The notes: generated by a model not told the origin, from the letters alone. A DNA stretch of 64,000 bases from Lucifuga dentata (GCA_014773175.1 VXCM01001282.1:21363-85362), one strand, 5' to 3'; numbered from the stretch's first letter, positions 43,801 to 57,689 are shown. Numbers and translations are program-made.

Positions 43801-44660
43801 NGCTCTCCCTCCCCTCTTTTCTGCTTCTCGCTCAGTTTTTGTCTCTCCTGATATACCAGCTGCAAACTCTCCCTCTCTGTGTTCCCTCTCATCCCTACTG
43901 TATCTCGACTTCGTTCCTCCATTTTACACCCGACTCTCACCTTCTGTGGCTTCAACCCCCCCCNTTTTTTTTTTTTTTCTTTTTTAACACTGCTACGCGT
44001 GATTAAAGTGCTGAGACTGGTGACTCTTTCATTCCCTCTATTAAGCGAAACCCCTCAAAATCAGGGACATTAAGATGCAACTAGAAAAGATGAAGTCATT
44101 AAGCTCAGAATTGGTTCTTAGGAAAGGTGGAAAGAGTCCAGCTACACTCTATCTCGACTAACCTCCAAATCATTCTGATACATAAAGGAATACATAAATA
44201 CATCTTTGGAATCAATAAGCTCACCACACACGACCCAGAGGGGAACAAAATGTATTTACCCTCAGTTAGAGACTTGTGGCTGTCCACGTATAAAATATTC
44301 AGCAGTTCATGATACAGCTGCTTAGGAACTAGTAGCAGAGACACAGAGTTAGAAAGTTAAGGACAAAAAAAAGTCAGAAGTAATAAAGTTTGACATGGAG
44401 ATCATAAAATGTTCAGGACTGTTAGAGCGCCGCTGTCCATGGTGCTGAAATATCACACATGCTACAACACAAGGAATTCTATTGATAAAAATCCCTTTGC
44501 CACCGCTGTGTGACCTTAACTCCAAATCATTTAGCTTTAAAAGCTAAAGTTTAAAATAAGTTATGCCCACATATTTGTTTTTGGCTTTCATGTTTTAATT
44601 GCAAAGATGCCATTAAGCTGCATTTCAAGATCGTGCAGCAACTCTCAAACTCAGGAGTGC

Positions 44661-44691
<31 letters not shown>

Positions 44692-45307
44692 TGTCAAGCA
44701 AGCAGATTTAATGGTCCTGCAGCAAAGACTGACTGAGAAGTACAAAGAATTGGGACAGTTGAGAAAACAAGTATAAACTCAGCATTTATTTACTCTGCAT
44801 TTCTATTTATGCAAATGCAAATCTATTTTGTTTTTTGTTAGCTGTGCACAGCCTTAAATATGATTATATTTTGAAACTGATCTGTTCCCAAACTCTGACT
44901 TCATCCCCATGCATTAGCCTTGGACTTAGTAGATCTTACCTGCATGCTGTTAGCCTTTCTTCAGGATCTTAAAAAAAGAGATAATTTTCATATCTAAAAA
45001 AAGTCAAAATGAAGTCTAAAAAAAAATAAGACAATGTATATCAAAAAATGTTGAGCAAAATAGAGTGAGAGCAAACTTTTCCATGAACAAAAAGTTGTTT
45101 TTTAAAATATAAACGTGCACTTTTCAAACAAAAACAACAATAAGAAAAGACAGAAGTTGCTGAAATGGTAGAAAGGAAAAGTCTCAGGGAAAGAGAGGAG
45201 AGTTGATGCAAAGTGAAGGAATCTTGTTTTGGGAATGAGAAGGAATGAGACAGGAGAATGAGTGGAAAAAGGGATGCATCCAAGTAAAATACAGTGAAGA
45301 AAGGACA

Positions 45308-45643
45308 GAAAGAGAGAGAGAGAGAGAGAGAGAGAAGAGAACGAATGAGAAGGGGACTGGATAGGAATGTTGTGAGAGGAGGAAGAGGAGGAGGAGGAGG
45401 AAGAAAAGTCTTGTTTCCCCTTCAATGAAATGTGATTCCTTTATGCGGAATATGAGAGTGAACNGAGAGAGAGAGAGAAGAGGAGGGGCGGAGGAAGAGA
45501 GTGGTGCATTTCTTTTAAAAGAGAAAAAGGTTAACGGCATGGATGTGGTGCATGCATGGGCTTTTGGCGTGAGCGTGTGTGTCTGAAGGATCGTGTGTGA
45601 GGCGTGTGTGTGTGTGTGTGTGTGGAAACGCAGCACACGGGCN

Positions 45644-45681
<38 letters not shown>
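45308..45681. repeat. GA-rich purine cluster with (GA)n and (GT)n tracts
   Basis: (GA)n at about 45308-45335 and 45644-45681, (GT)n near 45605-45624, GGA/GAA repeats between, and Ns at 45464 and 45643. Confidence 0.85.
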
Positions 45682-46171
45682 AAATAACTCTGGCTTTTTA
45701 CTGCAGCAGAATTCGTTCACTTTTATAGTGCACTCTCTTTTTCGATGCTTTCCTCCTCCTCCTCCTCCTCCTCTCCCCACACTCTTTCACTCCCTAGTTC
45801 CCCTGCCTCCCCCCTCTTCCATTACTGGGGTAGAGACAATATCACACTGGCTGTTCACAGTAACTGCCTGTAGTGAGTAAAAACCATGCTGCATTCACTT
45901 TCTTTCATCCTTTCATTTTCTGTTTTCATGCTGTATTCTCTGTTTCCATCACACAGTCCCTCCATCCCTCTTTCTCTCTCTCTCTCTCTCTGTTCCTCCC
46001 ATCTTCAAGTCTTTGGCTGTGCCTGGCTTGTTTTCCTTATTGCAATTTGTCGTGTCCTTTTCGATCCCTTGCATTAAAAATCAGATTTATGGCCTCCCCC
46101 CTTCTTCCTCAGTCACCTCTGCTCCCTGTCACCCTCTCTCTTCCTCTCTCCCTCTTTTCTGTCTTTACATG

Positions 46172-46218
<47 letters not shown>

Positions 46219-46290
46219 GTATGGGGAAACACTGCCATATTTGTACACCAGATATCTTAAGGTATAGGGGAGGCAGTGGAGGGGGCTGCA

Positions 46291-46329
<39 letters not shown>

Positions 46330-46413
46330 CATACCACATAGGCTGATTGAGGGGATCTAACATTAGTACGGACACTGCACTCTCGGGAGGCAATTAACAC
46401 ATGCGCACACACA

Positions 46414-46453
<40 letters not shown>

Positions 46454-46589
46454 GCTGTGCCACCTTACGTCAAACAGGCATTCTGGAGGAAGGAGAAAAA
46501 AAGCAGGGAGATGGACCCCGATTTAAAACTCTCTCGCTTTCTCCCCTCTTTGCTGCTTTCATCTCTTCTCCCTCTCCTCACACACACAC

Positions 46590-46643
<54 letters not shown>

Positions 46644-46849
46644 NACACACACACACACACTTGGGTACCCTAGGCAAAAAGCAAGGTGGTTGCAGGTGGG
46701 AGCGGGGGTCTGCAGAGTCTCACAGATCTGAACAAACATCAGCCAGATCAGTTTTGGGATTGTTGGCTGACGGAGAGAAATAATGATGTTAGAATGATAG
46801 TTCAGAACAGGAAATACAGCCCAATCATATTAAAATAGCTACACAGCTA

Positions 46850-46890
<41 letters not shown>
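46172..46890. repeat. Dense cluster of five (CA)n/(GT)n microsatellites
   Basis: (CA)n at 46172-46216, (GT)n at 46293-46327, (CA)n at 46410-46451, (CA)n at 46579-46661 with an N at 46644, and (GT)n at 46853-46890, all within 720 bases just upstream of the kcnc3 coding exon. Confidence 0.9.
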
Positions 46891-46892
<2 letters not shown>

Positions 46893-47282
46893 ACACTGAA
46901 CTGGCAAATATTTCACCAGGATGTTGACTCATGATTGTGCTCAAGCCACCTGTTTCCAATGCATGCTGCTCTGAAGATGCTGCATTACAAACAACTTTGC
47001 AACCCCTCATTTTCATGNCCCCCCCCCCCAAATCATTGCACCTGCACAAGGTCATTTATTGCCCTCCTTCCATTAACAATCATCAAGTGCATCATTAAAT
47101 ACGTGGCTTATTGTGCTGCAACTGTTTGTTTTTGTATTGCAATGTTGATAATCTACAGCTATTTCTCCCTTCTGCTAAAATTTCTGCCCGTTTTCTCTCC
47201 CCGCAGACTCCTCAGACTCCTCCCTCCTCCTCCTCCTCCTCCCTTCGGTTTCTCTCATCCTCTCCCTCCCCCCCGGTCCTCT

Positions 47283-47965
47283 ATGCTCAGTTCGGTGTGT
47301 GTATCCTCTTTTAAAGGGCGCAAGGGTGGGAACAAGTCGTCCAACAAAGCATGTTACAGCGCAGACATGACTTGTCCGTCGGAAAGCGAGAAAATCGTGA
47401 TAAACTGCGGGGGGGTGCGGCATGAGACTTACCGGAGCACCCTAAAAACGCTGCCCGGTACCCGCTTATCGTGGCTCACCGAGCCGGACGCTTTCAGCAA
47501 CTTCGACTACGACCCCAAATTAGACGAGTTCTTCTTCGACCGCCACCCGTCAGTGTTTTCCTTCATCCTCAACTATTACCGCACAGGGAAGTTGCATTGT
47601 CCCAACGATGTGTGCGGTCCCCTGTTCGAAGAGGAGCTCGCCTTCTGGGGCATCGATGAGACGGACGTGGAGGCTTGTTGCTGGATGAATTACCGGCAGC
47701 ACCGGGATGCGGAGGAGGCGCTGGACAGCTTTGAGACACCTGAGCCGGACGNTACCGGCAGCACCGGGATGCGGAGGAGGCGCTGGACAGCTTTGAGACA
47801 CCTGAGCCGGACGCGCCGGACGACGATCCCGCTTTGGGCGGTGCGGATGGGGACTTGAAAAGACTGTGCATGCAGGAGGACGCGAGGAAAGCGGGCTTTT
47901 GGAAAACCTGGCAACCCAAAATATGGGCACTTTTTGAAGACCCTTATTCCTCCAAATATGCCCGG
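47283..47965 (+). CDS. kcnc3: Kv3.3 voltage-gated potassium channel, coding exon 1
   Basis: Kv3 channels give the fast, high-threshold K+ current that allows rapid neuronal firing. This exon supplies the cytoplasmic N-terminus and T1 tetramerisation domain; the membrane segments are in later exons outside the window. [15 protein letters not shown] matches the Kv3.3 N-terminus. T1 follows: [69 protein letters not shown], then [14 protein letters not shown], which completes the Zn2+-binding His/Cys set. The exon ends [20 protein letters not shown], the usual Kv3 exon 1 boundary. As assembled, a 61-base repeat around the N at 47752 shifts the frame; discounting it gives 207 codons. Upstream, an acceptor at 47205-47206 starts the leader at 47207. 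Confidence 0.93.
47691..47813 (+). other. N-linked 61-base duplication inside the kcnc3 exon (assembly artefact)
   Basis: Bases 47691-47751 recur exactly at 47753-47813 after the N at 47752. The 62 extra positions break the frame after ETPEPD; the second copy runs on correctly into [10 protein letters not shown]. Confidence 0.88.
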
Positions 47966-50082
47966 GTGAGTTCCCCACGTCTCTCTGATGGAGGGACCAA
48001 CTTGTGTCTGTACTGTTGCACATTCTGCCTCATGATGTCTCAGACTAAGGCTTGACTCATGATAAGTTTTAAAAACTTTTACTTTTCTCTCCACATTACC
48101 ATTATAATTGCAGGGGAAAAAAAATCCAGTTTTTCATGATTAACTGCAGGCCACTTACTGTTGGTATGTGTGTCATCCCTGATAGTATAGCTTGTATTAA
48201 ATGGCAGGATATAGACTCATGGATATTGAATAATTAATGCTGATAGCATAAGAAAAAAATGGAATATTGCATGGCAGCTATATCTATTGGCAGATGGTCC
48301 TAGTTTAGATCACAAACGAGATTTTTACCAAACAGATCACTTGCGTGTCTTATGCTTGATATACTGTACGTTTCAGACGAGCTCCATTCACACTGAATAC
48401 TGTTTTTTTTTTATTGCTATCATAATTCCTATCGCAGTCTCCTGCTACTTGAGCAGGTTTAATACATATCTGCCTCCAAACGCAGCATCTTCCGCTGCGC
48501 CTCCTGCATCCAAATGCCTTCATTAGGTCCTATTTGTCCGTTTACGATTCACATCAATGCGCCGCATTTTATGTTAGTCTTATTTATTGTAATAGCTCAC
48601 TGAATGGGCTCCAGGACCACCGAGCCTTATGTTGAGGTGCATATTTTCTCACATTTGCCCTTGGTGCTGCTTTCCTTTGCCGGGCTCCCTTTTTGCCAGC
48701 CCCCCNCCCCCCCCCCCTCCCCTCCCTGTCCCAGCTCAATCCTACATGTCTTCTCTATATGTTGGAATATTCCTCACTGTGTAAATGGTTAATCAGCAAA
48801 TGTTTGTTCATACAGGTAGCTTTATAAGTAACAAGTAGCCCTAACAGTGTTTTTGATATGTAATACATGAAAACAGGCTTGTGGTGCTTTGTTCTTAGAC
48901 CCTCTAGTCTTGCTGCTTGATCACTTCTGCTTTGATTTTTTATTTATTTATTTATTTTTTTTTATTGTTTTGGATCTCAGATTGCACAGTTTGATCATCC
49001 CTGTCTTGCACATCTGTGTCTACATTAATACAATTCTTCTCCTCAGTATGAGGATGTGATATGATGATCCACAGATGCTGCGAATGCATGCATGCTGTGG
49101 TTCTAACATGCAAATCCAGACAGTCAGCAGACACCTGCAGTGGGCAGACCGTTCATGCCACCCCACTGTTAGCAAACCAAAAACACATATCAAACAGAAA
49201 GCAATCTGCATACTCAGCAATACTGCGTTCACAGTAGCCTCCATCTCAGATTACAACTTTGGACTTGAGCTCTTCACACCTGGATTCTGATCTCCCTAGA
49301 GGAAGAGACAAGTGTCCCGTGATGGGGCAGACAGTCTGGATCATGCTACCTGATCCATCCCTCTGCTCTTATTGGGTTTGGGATCAGGTAACAGGAAGTG
49401 CTTGTCAAACTGTCATTCTCTTCTTGATCAGATTGATTTCTGACCATCCCAGTCCTCACCATCCCTAGAACGTCCAAATGTTGCATAGGAGGTAGCTTCA
49501 GGTTGAGGAAGATGGATAGTAGATAGAGAAAAAAAAAAAAAAAAAAAAAAAAAAAGCTCAAAATGTGAATATGAATATAGAAACATGCTCGGCACATGAT
49601 GCAGAATTTTATTCTTGAGACAGTGTGTAAAATTGCTCATATCTTGGAATACAAGCTGCTGTATCTGCTGTCTGGTGGCTAGAATGCTGTATATTATGTA
49701 ATGTACAGTTTAGCAGCAAACCCACTGTCAGCAGTGGCCGAAATGCATGAATCACATTTTGTAACATTCATTCAGTGTAATGTTTGGAGATAATGCTGTT
49801 TATGAAGCCACGTTGGGGAAATGCAGAGTACAGAGCAGGTTGTAGGTGGGATTCATTGCATTGCCTGCACAACACCAACTGTATATGTGGGAGAACACAG
49901 CCCCATTTCTCTCCTTTAGCTTTAACATGTAGCTTTAACATGCCAGCACTATTCAAACAGTGATGTGACCCAGATTGCTTGGTTTTTCCACTCCTGCTCT
50001 TTCTAAAAGTATCTGGTCCAACACGGCCAGAACCTTTTGGTCTTTAGTCCTGTGAGATGCAAATTATATGTGGAGAGAGGGA

Positions 50083-50117
<35 letters not shown>

Positions 50118-52904
50118 GAAGGGAAAAAAACTGGACAGAGGAAGAGAAAGGAGATGGTGATGTGGAATGAGACATGAGAGACAGAGACAAAAGGGGGGGA
50201 AAAGGGAGACGAGAGGGAGTAAAGGGGTACGGGAGGAGAGATGTTACTCGAATGATTTAAGGGGTTTTGTTTGCATGGCTGTGATGTAATGCATCAGCAA
50301 CCAATGTTTTGATCAGAGCGATAATTCATACATCTGCTCAACATACAGGGCTTTTTTTCACGTCTTTCATGATCGCGTGGGGCTTTGCTCAGAGCATCAC
50401 ACAGCCACACGTATGTGCAAACACGCGCGCGCACACACATACGCTGGTATCTGTGCTGGCTTTTCTGCTGCAGTAGACACGGGGAGAGAGAGGAGGGGGA
50501 GCACTGGAGAAAGAAAAGAGGTAGGAGGGGTAGCAGAGAGTGAGAGGGATAGGCAGAGCGAGGGAAATGGAGAAGGAGTGAGATAGTGGAGAGAAATGCG
50601 GGGAAAAGGACAGAAAAAGAGCTAGAGGGAGAAAGAGACACTGAAAAAGAGAAGAGCAAGGGGTGTATGGAGGTATAGAGGGAGGAGGTGACGACCACAG
50701 AGAGAAAGAGAGAGACATTGCATGATGGGGGTGGGGACCCTTGTCTTACTCTTCGATCAGCTATGAAGGCTTGAGCCATCCAATCTTCCTGCCCCGGCCC
50801 TTCTACCTGCCTATTGATTGATATTTTATTGATTATCCTCTCTTTTTGTCTGTGTTTTAAAGCCATTCCCTCTTTCCCTATCACCTCTTAAAACCTGAGA
50901 ATACCTGAGGGGGCTTGAGCCGGTTCTATTGTATGTTAATATGACTGTTTAACCCATTGACAAAATCTATGCATGAATATCCCTCTGTTTCATTGGCTGT
51001 TTGCACCTAATTTCTTTCACGATCCAAGCCTGGTTGGCACAGATTTTGCAGAGCTGCACAGGACACACACGGAACTGTTACCCGAGTTCTATCAAGCTCG
51101 ACACATTTCGATTTTGGCCTATTTTGTTTGCTTTGCATAAGCTTTTTCAAATCCATTGTTTTAAAATACTGTTTTAAACTCTTATCTGCCTGAATGACAG
51201 CAATCCTAATCAAATATATAAAGATTTGCTAACGTCTATAAACTGCGGTGGTTGTTTTGTTAAGTGTGTTGTTATTGAACCAGGGCTGATCTAATTTGAT
51301 GTAATGATTCGTCAATCAGCAGGTTGAATGTATAACGCTGAAGCTGCTGTTTGCTGGTTGTTGTTTGACATAATCAGAGGCCATTTGGGATCCTCAGGTG
51401 CTATGATTATTAATTTTGAAATACCACTTTAAGGCTTGTTTAGGGTGTAGATTAACTTGAAAAATACTTAAAGGAAGTTTTGAGTATGAGATCTTGATAA
51501 AAGAAGTTAAGTGAATGTTACAGAAATCTGAAAAGCACAATTTCCTGATTTCATCTTTGTTCATGCATGATAATTTTGTGCCTGTAATACATTGCGTCTT
51601 ATAATTTAATCCCAGTATATTGCTTGTTGGGCTGTTTGTTGGTTGTTTACAGGTTTGCAGCAGAAGGACACAGTTGCCGTTGTCAACAATCTTCCTGACA
51701 AAGCACCATTTGTTGCTCAGCATGTAAAAATGTCCCTTTGCCCCCACATCCAAATAGGACTTTGTGTGCTTGTATTTGATTCTTGCCACTTATGGGGGAG
51801 AAGAGCGTGGCGTCCCACTCCGTTGTCCAGAGGTCCTCTCTGAAGGTCACGTCTGGTTGTTCATTGTTTGCTGTTTTTTCAGTACTGGGACGCACAATGC
51901 TGTCAGAAACACAACTGTGACCTCCCGCTGCACAGGACAACCCCAGAAAAGGTTGTCTCTGGGTAGAAAATCACTGTGCTGAACAGAATATGGAATAAAG
52001 CTATACTGATAGACCTTGCTATATATACTGCATATATATATATAGAAAAGGTGAAACAAGGCTTGCTTGGGGGAGGGTTTGGGTGACATTACCATTTTTG
52101 TCAGGGACGTTGCGTCACAAGTTTGGGGGAGAAGACCTTATGACTGAGAAGCTGAGTCATCTGTGGGTTAAAAGGAAGTTTTAAAACAAAACTGAACATT
52201 GGCCACATAGCCACTTTAGCACCTGCATTGAATAGTCTTATATTTCATGTTTCATTGAAATTTACTGTCCTCTTGATTTTACTACTTATCAGACTATCAT
52301 CTTATTATACACAAGGTCACTTCCAATTTTGAATAGTCTTGTGAGATTCCTTTTTGCATCAGTTTTCATTTTTTTTCGCCCGTAAATCAAATAGGTCCAC
52401 TTACACTACCTCCTAATTCTGGTTCTGATATTTAGGAGAATTGTGGTCAGGGTGACAATACTCTGAATTATTCTCATTGGGCTCCAGGTAGAGTTAGCAT
52501 GCTAAATGCTACACCTCTCACATAAATAAGAGATTATTAGTCATAATTTTATGTTGGCACCTCAACGTTTTAGCACCAGTCAGTACGTTTACATGCAAGT
52601 TTAATTAGACTTGGATTAAGGCAATAATTTGGTTTTCAAACATCATCAAGACACCATATAATTAAGATTGAAATTGGTGTAAATCAAAGTAAACTTACCT
52701 TGAGCAATGCACCTAGATTATGCAATTATAAATTGATTTATTCAGACATGTAAACATTGCAATCAGATTAACCGATGTCTGCATGCGTTTACCTCACCTG
52801 GCGGACCCTCTGCATACTCCGGTTGTGCCACGCCTCAGGCATATTCAGCAAACTGCGGAATCCTATTAATTCTGCCATGTGTATGTCTTACTTGCATTAT
52901 CGCC
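47966..52904 (+). other. kcnc3 intron 1, first part
   Basis: Starts with a GTGAGT donor. No Kv3 exon 2 (S1 segment, expected to begin YVAFASLFFIL) is visible anywhere to 64000. It holds purine-rich (GA)n sequence at 50090-50720, a poly-A run near 49530 and otherwise nothing recognised. Confidence 0.6.
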
Positions 52905-53524
52905 TTAAAGAGCCATACCATTCGTTTTGCATGTTTGAGCCTGTTATTGAATTATATATATTGAATTTTCATACATGTTACGTTACTGACAATCATTTCC
53001 CAAAGGATAAAACCGTATTTCAGCTTTCCTCATTGTTTGCAAAACGTCTTAATCTTTAAAAAAATCAAATATTCAAGCGATACACCCACCTTAAAAATTG
53101 ATGTTTTGCCTACTAATAGTTATGCAGTCTTACGAAGTCACACTTGTTTAAATTTTTTGACAAACACAGGTCTTCTTTTGGGACTATATTCCCCGGTGGA
53201 GGCATACATTCACTCTGCGCTTTTTATTGCGCTTAAACGCTAAAATTACGTAACTTCGGAAAAAAAACAACCTGAATACACATCTTGTTCATGATGATGG
53301 ATTACCTAAGCCAAGAATGTTTCAAGTATCAACAAGTTGATTTTAATAGCATACCAGAATGAACTGAAAAATTGAAACCAGTGGCAGTCTGGAAGGTAGG
53401 AATTTTTTTTTTTTAAACTCCGTTCCAGTAGTATGCCTTGGGAAATGATTGTCAGTAATGTAACATGTATGAAAATTGAATATATTAGGCTCAAACATGC
53501 AAAATAGGTGGTAAGGTCCTTTAA
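52905..53524. mobile_element. TTAA-flanked MITE, copy 9 (kcnc3 intron)
   Basis: Starts TTAAAGAGCCATACCATTCG and ends GGTAAGGTCCTTTAA. It is the longest copy, about 620 bases. Confidence 0.8.
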
Positions 53525-54517
53525 TCGCACGGTAGAGACACACAGAGTGTAGTGTACATGTAAACGTACTGAGCGTTTTTGAAATGGAGGTGATTTCTCA
53601 ACAGCTTACACACTCTCTTATTAAGTGGAAGGTTTTAAGCGAGTAGTATTAAACTTTTAGCGGTGGACTTTGCTGTTTGTTCTTCCACGCTGTTTCCATT
53701 CAAACCCTGACCCTGTTGAAAGGCCTATTTCCCACTTCCATTCTTGTTCCTCTCCCAGTGGGCTGCATCTGAAAATAGCAAAGAGAGGGAAGGAGGCCTT
53801 AATCTCATTGTCTGTTGCAAATCTATTCTTCCATTACAAGCAAGAGGATGAAACTCTGTGCTTGTATGACTATTAAACATATAAGCAACGCTTAGAAAAC
53901 ACAAGTCTGAAAATAGCTGTGGGACCGTGACAGTGTTTTCTTCTGGGTGACAGACCCAGCTTACCACTTCTTAATAGAAAAGCCAAGATGGAGAAAGATA
54001 TTCTTAGTTGCCCATCATATTTTTCAAGGTAAACACGTTTTTTTTTTTGTTAAGCAGGGGCACGACAAACAGTTAATCATCTTGCCTTTCCTGTTCCTGC
54101 TCATGGTAAATGCATTGTGTCCTGTTTCAATTTTCCCTGACGAAGTTTTGTACCACAGACCTTCTCATGTTGTGTTCACATCCTGGGAAATCCAAGGATC
54201 TGTTTGCTGCTTTGTAACTTGAGCGCTTTCTGTTGGCAATATTTTATTGAATGGATACTTGGCAGCTCACAACAAGGACAGATAAGAGTTCACATGATCT
54301 TTGTGTTAAATAAGTGAGAAGGACACACAAAAGAAGGAAAAACAGGATCTTGTAGCCGTGAGGATAAGATTGTTCTTGATTTTAACCACGCATTCTCTTA
54401 CACACAGTTGCTACATGATCGGTCTTGCTGTGTACTCGCTTGCATACTTAATGTCGATCTGGAGTATTAAATACTTAATCCACCAGGGGGAAATGTGAGG
54501 GTAAACCATTGTATGTT

Positions 54518-54660
54518 AGCAGGTGAAACATTAGATATTAAGGTGGGTGTACCACCTGCACATTTGATTTTGAAAGATTAGGGGATTTTGCAAAAAACTA
54601 AAATATGGGTTTTTGCTTTGGAAAATGTTTGGCAGTAATGTAATGGATATGTAGGTAGTA
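54518..54660. mobile_element. TTAA-type MITE, copy 10 (fragment)
   Basis: Interior and part of the right terminal repeat (GGTGAAACATTAGATATTAA ... TGGCAGTAATGTAATGGATA). It ends at an N-split poly-T run. Confidence 0.65.
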
Positions 54661-54807
54661 TTTTTTTTTTTTTTTTTTNTTTTTTTTTTTTTTTCAAATA
54701 AGATCTCTATTTCCTCTTGGTACAAATCTTTAGTTAGATGCAGTCAGGATTAACCTCTTAGGTACTAAAATTTGCTATATGCAGTCGCTCTGCATTTTTC
54801 AAAAATA

Positions 54808-55520
54808 ATAATAGGGCTGGACGATATGAATTTTTTTTTTTTTTTTTANTTTTTTTTTTTTTTTTAATCACAATATATTTTTTTTGTATTGATAATATCA
54901 ATATATACCACAATATAAATAATGGCAAAGATTCTATTTCAGCATTTTCTTTATGCATGTTCTGAAATGTAAAAAAATAACCAACAATTATATGAACTGA
55001 AAAACTGCAAATTTATCCTTAATAAATAAATCTGAATTAAATTAACAGCAATCCAAAATGTTGTCAACATGCAGGGAACATGGCCACTCTGTTTTGTCAG
55101 ATTTTAACTAACTAAAATGACGCCACACCGCTGACATTTTTTTTTTTTTTAAATCTTGCTTATCCACAGCGTCCCTTTCTTTGGGACAGTAACGCTGCTG
55201 AGCTGTTACTTTCTTCCTCATCATTTGATTTTTTTTCCTCTGGAGCTTCATCACTTTCTGACATCTTTGTCTGAGTTTTGCTCACACATCAGCACACGGG
55301 CTGCAGCGTGTTCACCGTTTAGCAAAATCTGAGGAAGTGGGCAGACTTCATTATGACACTGCCACCAGATTGGCTAGTTTGTTCCAGTTCTGACATGCTA
55401 TTGGCTATTTGAGTCGTCATTAACTTACTGTATTCAAACGCTATTTTCTATCGACTTTATACTGATGTCCTCATTTTTATATCAAAATTTTTTTTATGTC
55501 ACAATCATTCCAGCCCGAAC
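54808..55520. mobile_element. Possible hAT-type MITE
   Basis: The left edge TAGGGCTGGACGATATGAA and right edge ATCATTCCAGCCCGAACTAG are imperfect inverted repeats. The GGGCTGGACGATAT start is common in fish repeats. There is no coding capacity, and I could not identify a target-site duplication. Confidence 0.5.
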
Positions 55521-56798
55521 TAGCAATAGGCATGTTAGTATTGTTGCATTTTGGTTGCTTATCAAAATGTATCTAATTTGAATATCCACAGTCTGCTCAA
55601 GTTTGTGGTGGATAAAAAANAAAAAAAAAAAAAAATAAAAAAAAAATAAAAATAAAAATAAATCCCTGCCATCATTAGCTTTACTATAATATTTCAGATG
55701 GGAATATTTTGCAAAAATTGCTTCCCCATCACTGCAAAAACCTTGTTTTTTTTTTTTTAATCTCATTTTCAGATATTTTCCTCCTCCTCCTCCTCCTCCT
55801 CCTCCTCCTTTCCCTCGATCCATTTACAGCCGGACAATTAGCTGTGTGTTGTGGTAAACCCATTGACATTTTGCTCTTATGCTTTGAAATTGAAATATTT
55901 TCAGGCCGCTGTCGTGGTCAAAATGCTGCCAGACATGATTACGGTGGTGGGAGGCTGAATTCTCTAAACGGGACAAATTGAGCGAAATCACAACCACAAG
56001 TGGAGTATTGTTTACTACGTTCACACACACTCCCACACACATGCCTGTGTGCGTGTAAACAAACAAGTACATATGCTGAGAGAACAAAACTGATTTTTAA
56101 TTTCACAGCAACTCATTGCAAATATTTTGGATGTGCTTCAAGTAAACAAAGCTTTTACTCCATTACTACACGCAGCTGAACAGAAATCCTCAATACATTC
56201 ACCTTTACACACTGGCCTATACTCTGTGTGTGTGAGGCTGCCTATAGATCATTCTGTCGGACATTCACACTTACAGCATAGAGATAAATCACTTCATTTG
56301 ACACTCCCCCTGTAATAACCCTGCAGATCTCTCTCCTCTATCTCTCTCTCTCTCTCTCAAACACNCACACACACACACACACAGAGAGAGAATACAAGCC
56401 ACACAAACATGTGTTTAACATTTGGCATTAATCAGAGACTGGAATTAGCATTCATTAACATATGAAGCTGATGGCATATAAGCACAGTTGTGGTGTTACA
56501 ATCACGCAGAATACATACATTTTAGAAACTGAAGACAAAATAAGGTGATATGAACCTCCTGATGGTGCTGTGCCGTGTTTAACGTGCATGTGATTGATAG
56601 TTCAGTGAGCTGACATTTTCCACGTTACTGCACGTTGGTACGTAAACAGTCGTGCTGGATGCTAGGATGACATCGGAGAGCATCAGTGGGACAATTCCTG
56701 TGTGACCATCTGCTTCCTTGTGATTCCTCGTGAGTCCTCCTCCTTTCCAAATGGCAGCAGATTGGAGGCGGAGTGCATGCACCCATGGATGACCACTT

Positions 56799-57337
56799 TT
56801 AAAGGATTATACTGGTGATTTTGCATGTTTGAGCCCAATAAATAAAACCTGCATACACATTACATTACCATTAACTGTTTTCCAAAACATGGTGCTGGAG
56901 TGGCACTTATTAGAATTGTTTTTCCTACCTTCCAGGCAGCCACTGGTTTCAATTCATTCCAGCACGCTATTAAAATCAACTTGTAGAGACTTGAAATGTG
57001 GCTGAGATAAGTAAAACATCACAGCGAACTACACACTTTTATTATTTTTAATTGGGTTTACTTAATTTAACCAGTCCAACATGGAGCTACATGGAAGAAA
57101 ATGTATTTCTCCACCAGGAAATATAGTCCCAGAGAAAGCTTTTACGAAGAAATTAAAACAGCCTGTCTTCTAAAATCATGTATAGGTGTTAGCAGGTGAA
57201 ACATTGAATTTTTAAGGTGGTTGTATCACCTAAACATTTGATTTTGAAAGATTAGGTGACTTGGCAAAATAACACAAAAACTAAAATACATTTTGGAAAA
57301 TTATTGGCAGTAATGTAACGCATGCAGGTAGTATAAA
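56799..57337. mobile_element. TTAA-flanked MITE, copy 11 (right end eroded)
   Basis: Left end TTAAAGGATTATACTGGTGA. The right end stops after GCATGCAGGTAGTATAAACT without the final TTAA. Confidence 0.75.
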
Positions 57338-57689
57338 CTGTTTCGCTGAGTATAATGAAAGTTTTTAAACATTCTGAGTGACAGGAATGCATAGCTGGGT
57401 GATGCTAACACATTCTGAGATGCATGCAAACAAAACACATCAATGGACTAAGATGAGAGAACGATTTAAAAATATGATCAGCGGGTTAAAACTTTCACAT
57501 GCAGAGAGAACGTCTGATATGTTGTGTGAGCATTTATCTCTCCCAACAGGACATGTAATTTTGTTGTTTAATCACAGAGGAGAAGCAGGTGGAGTTGGGC
57601 TTTTGCTGCTGTAACAGAAGCCTGTTATCACACACTAAAATGTGTATTTGACATAAACACACATCAGCATGTCTGATATATATACTGTA

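Noticed and set aside
46172..46890. Regular repeat arrays that might suggest CRISPR
   Set aside because: They are dinucleotide microsatellites without unique spacers, in a vertebrate genome.
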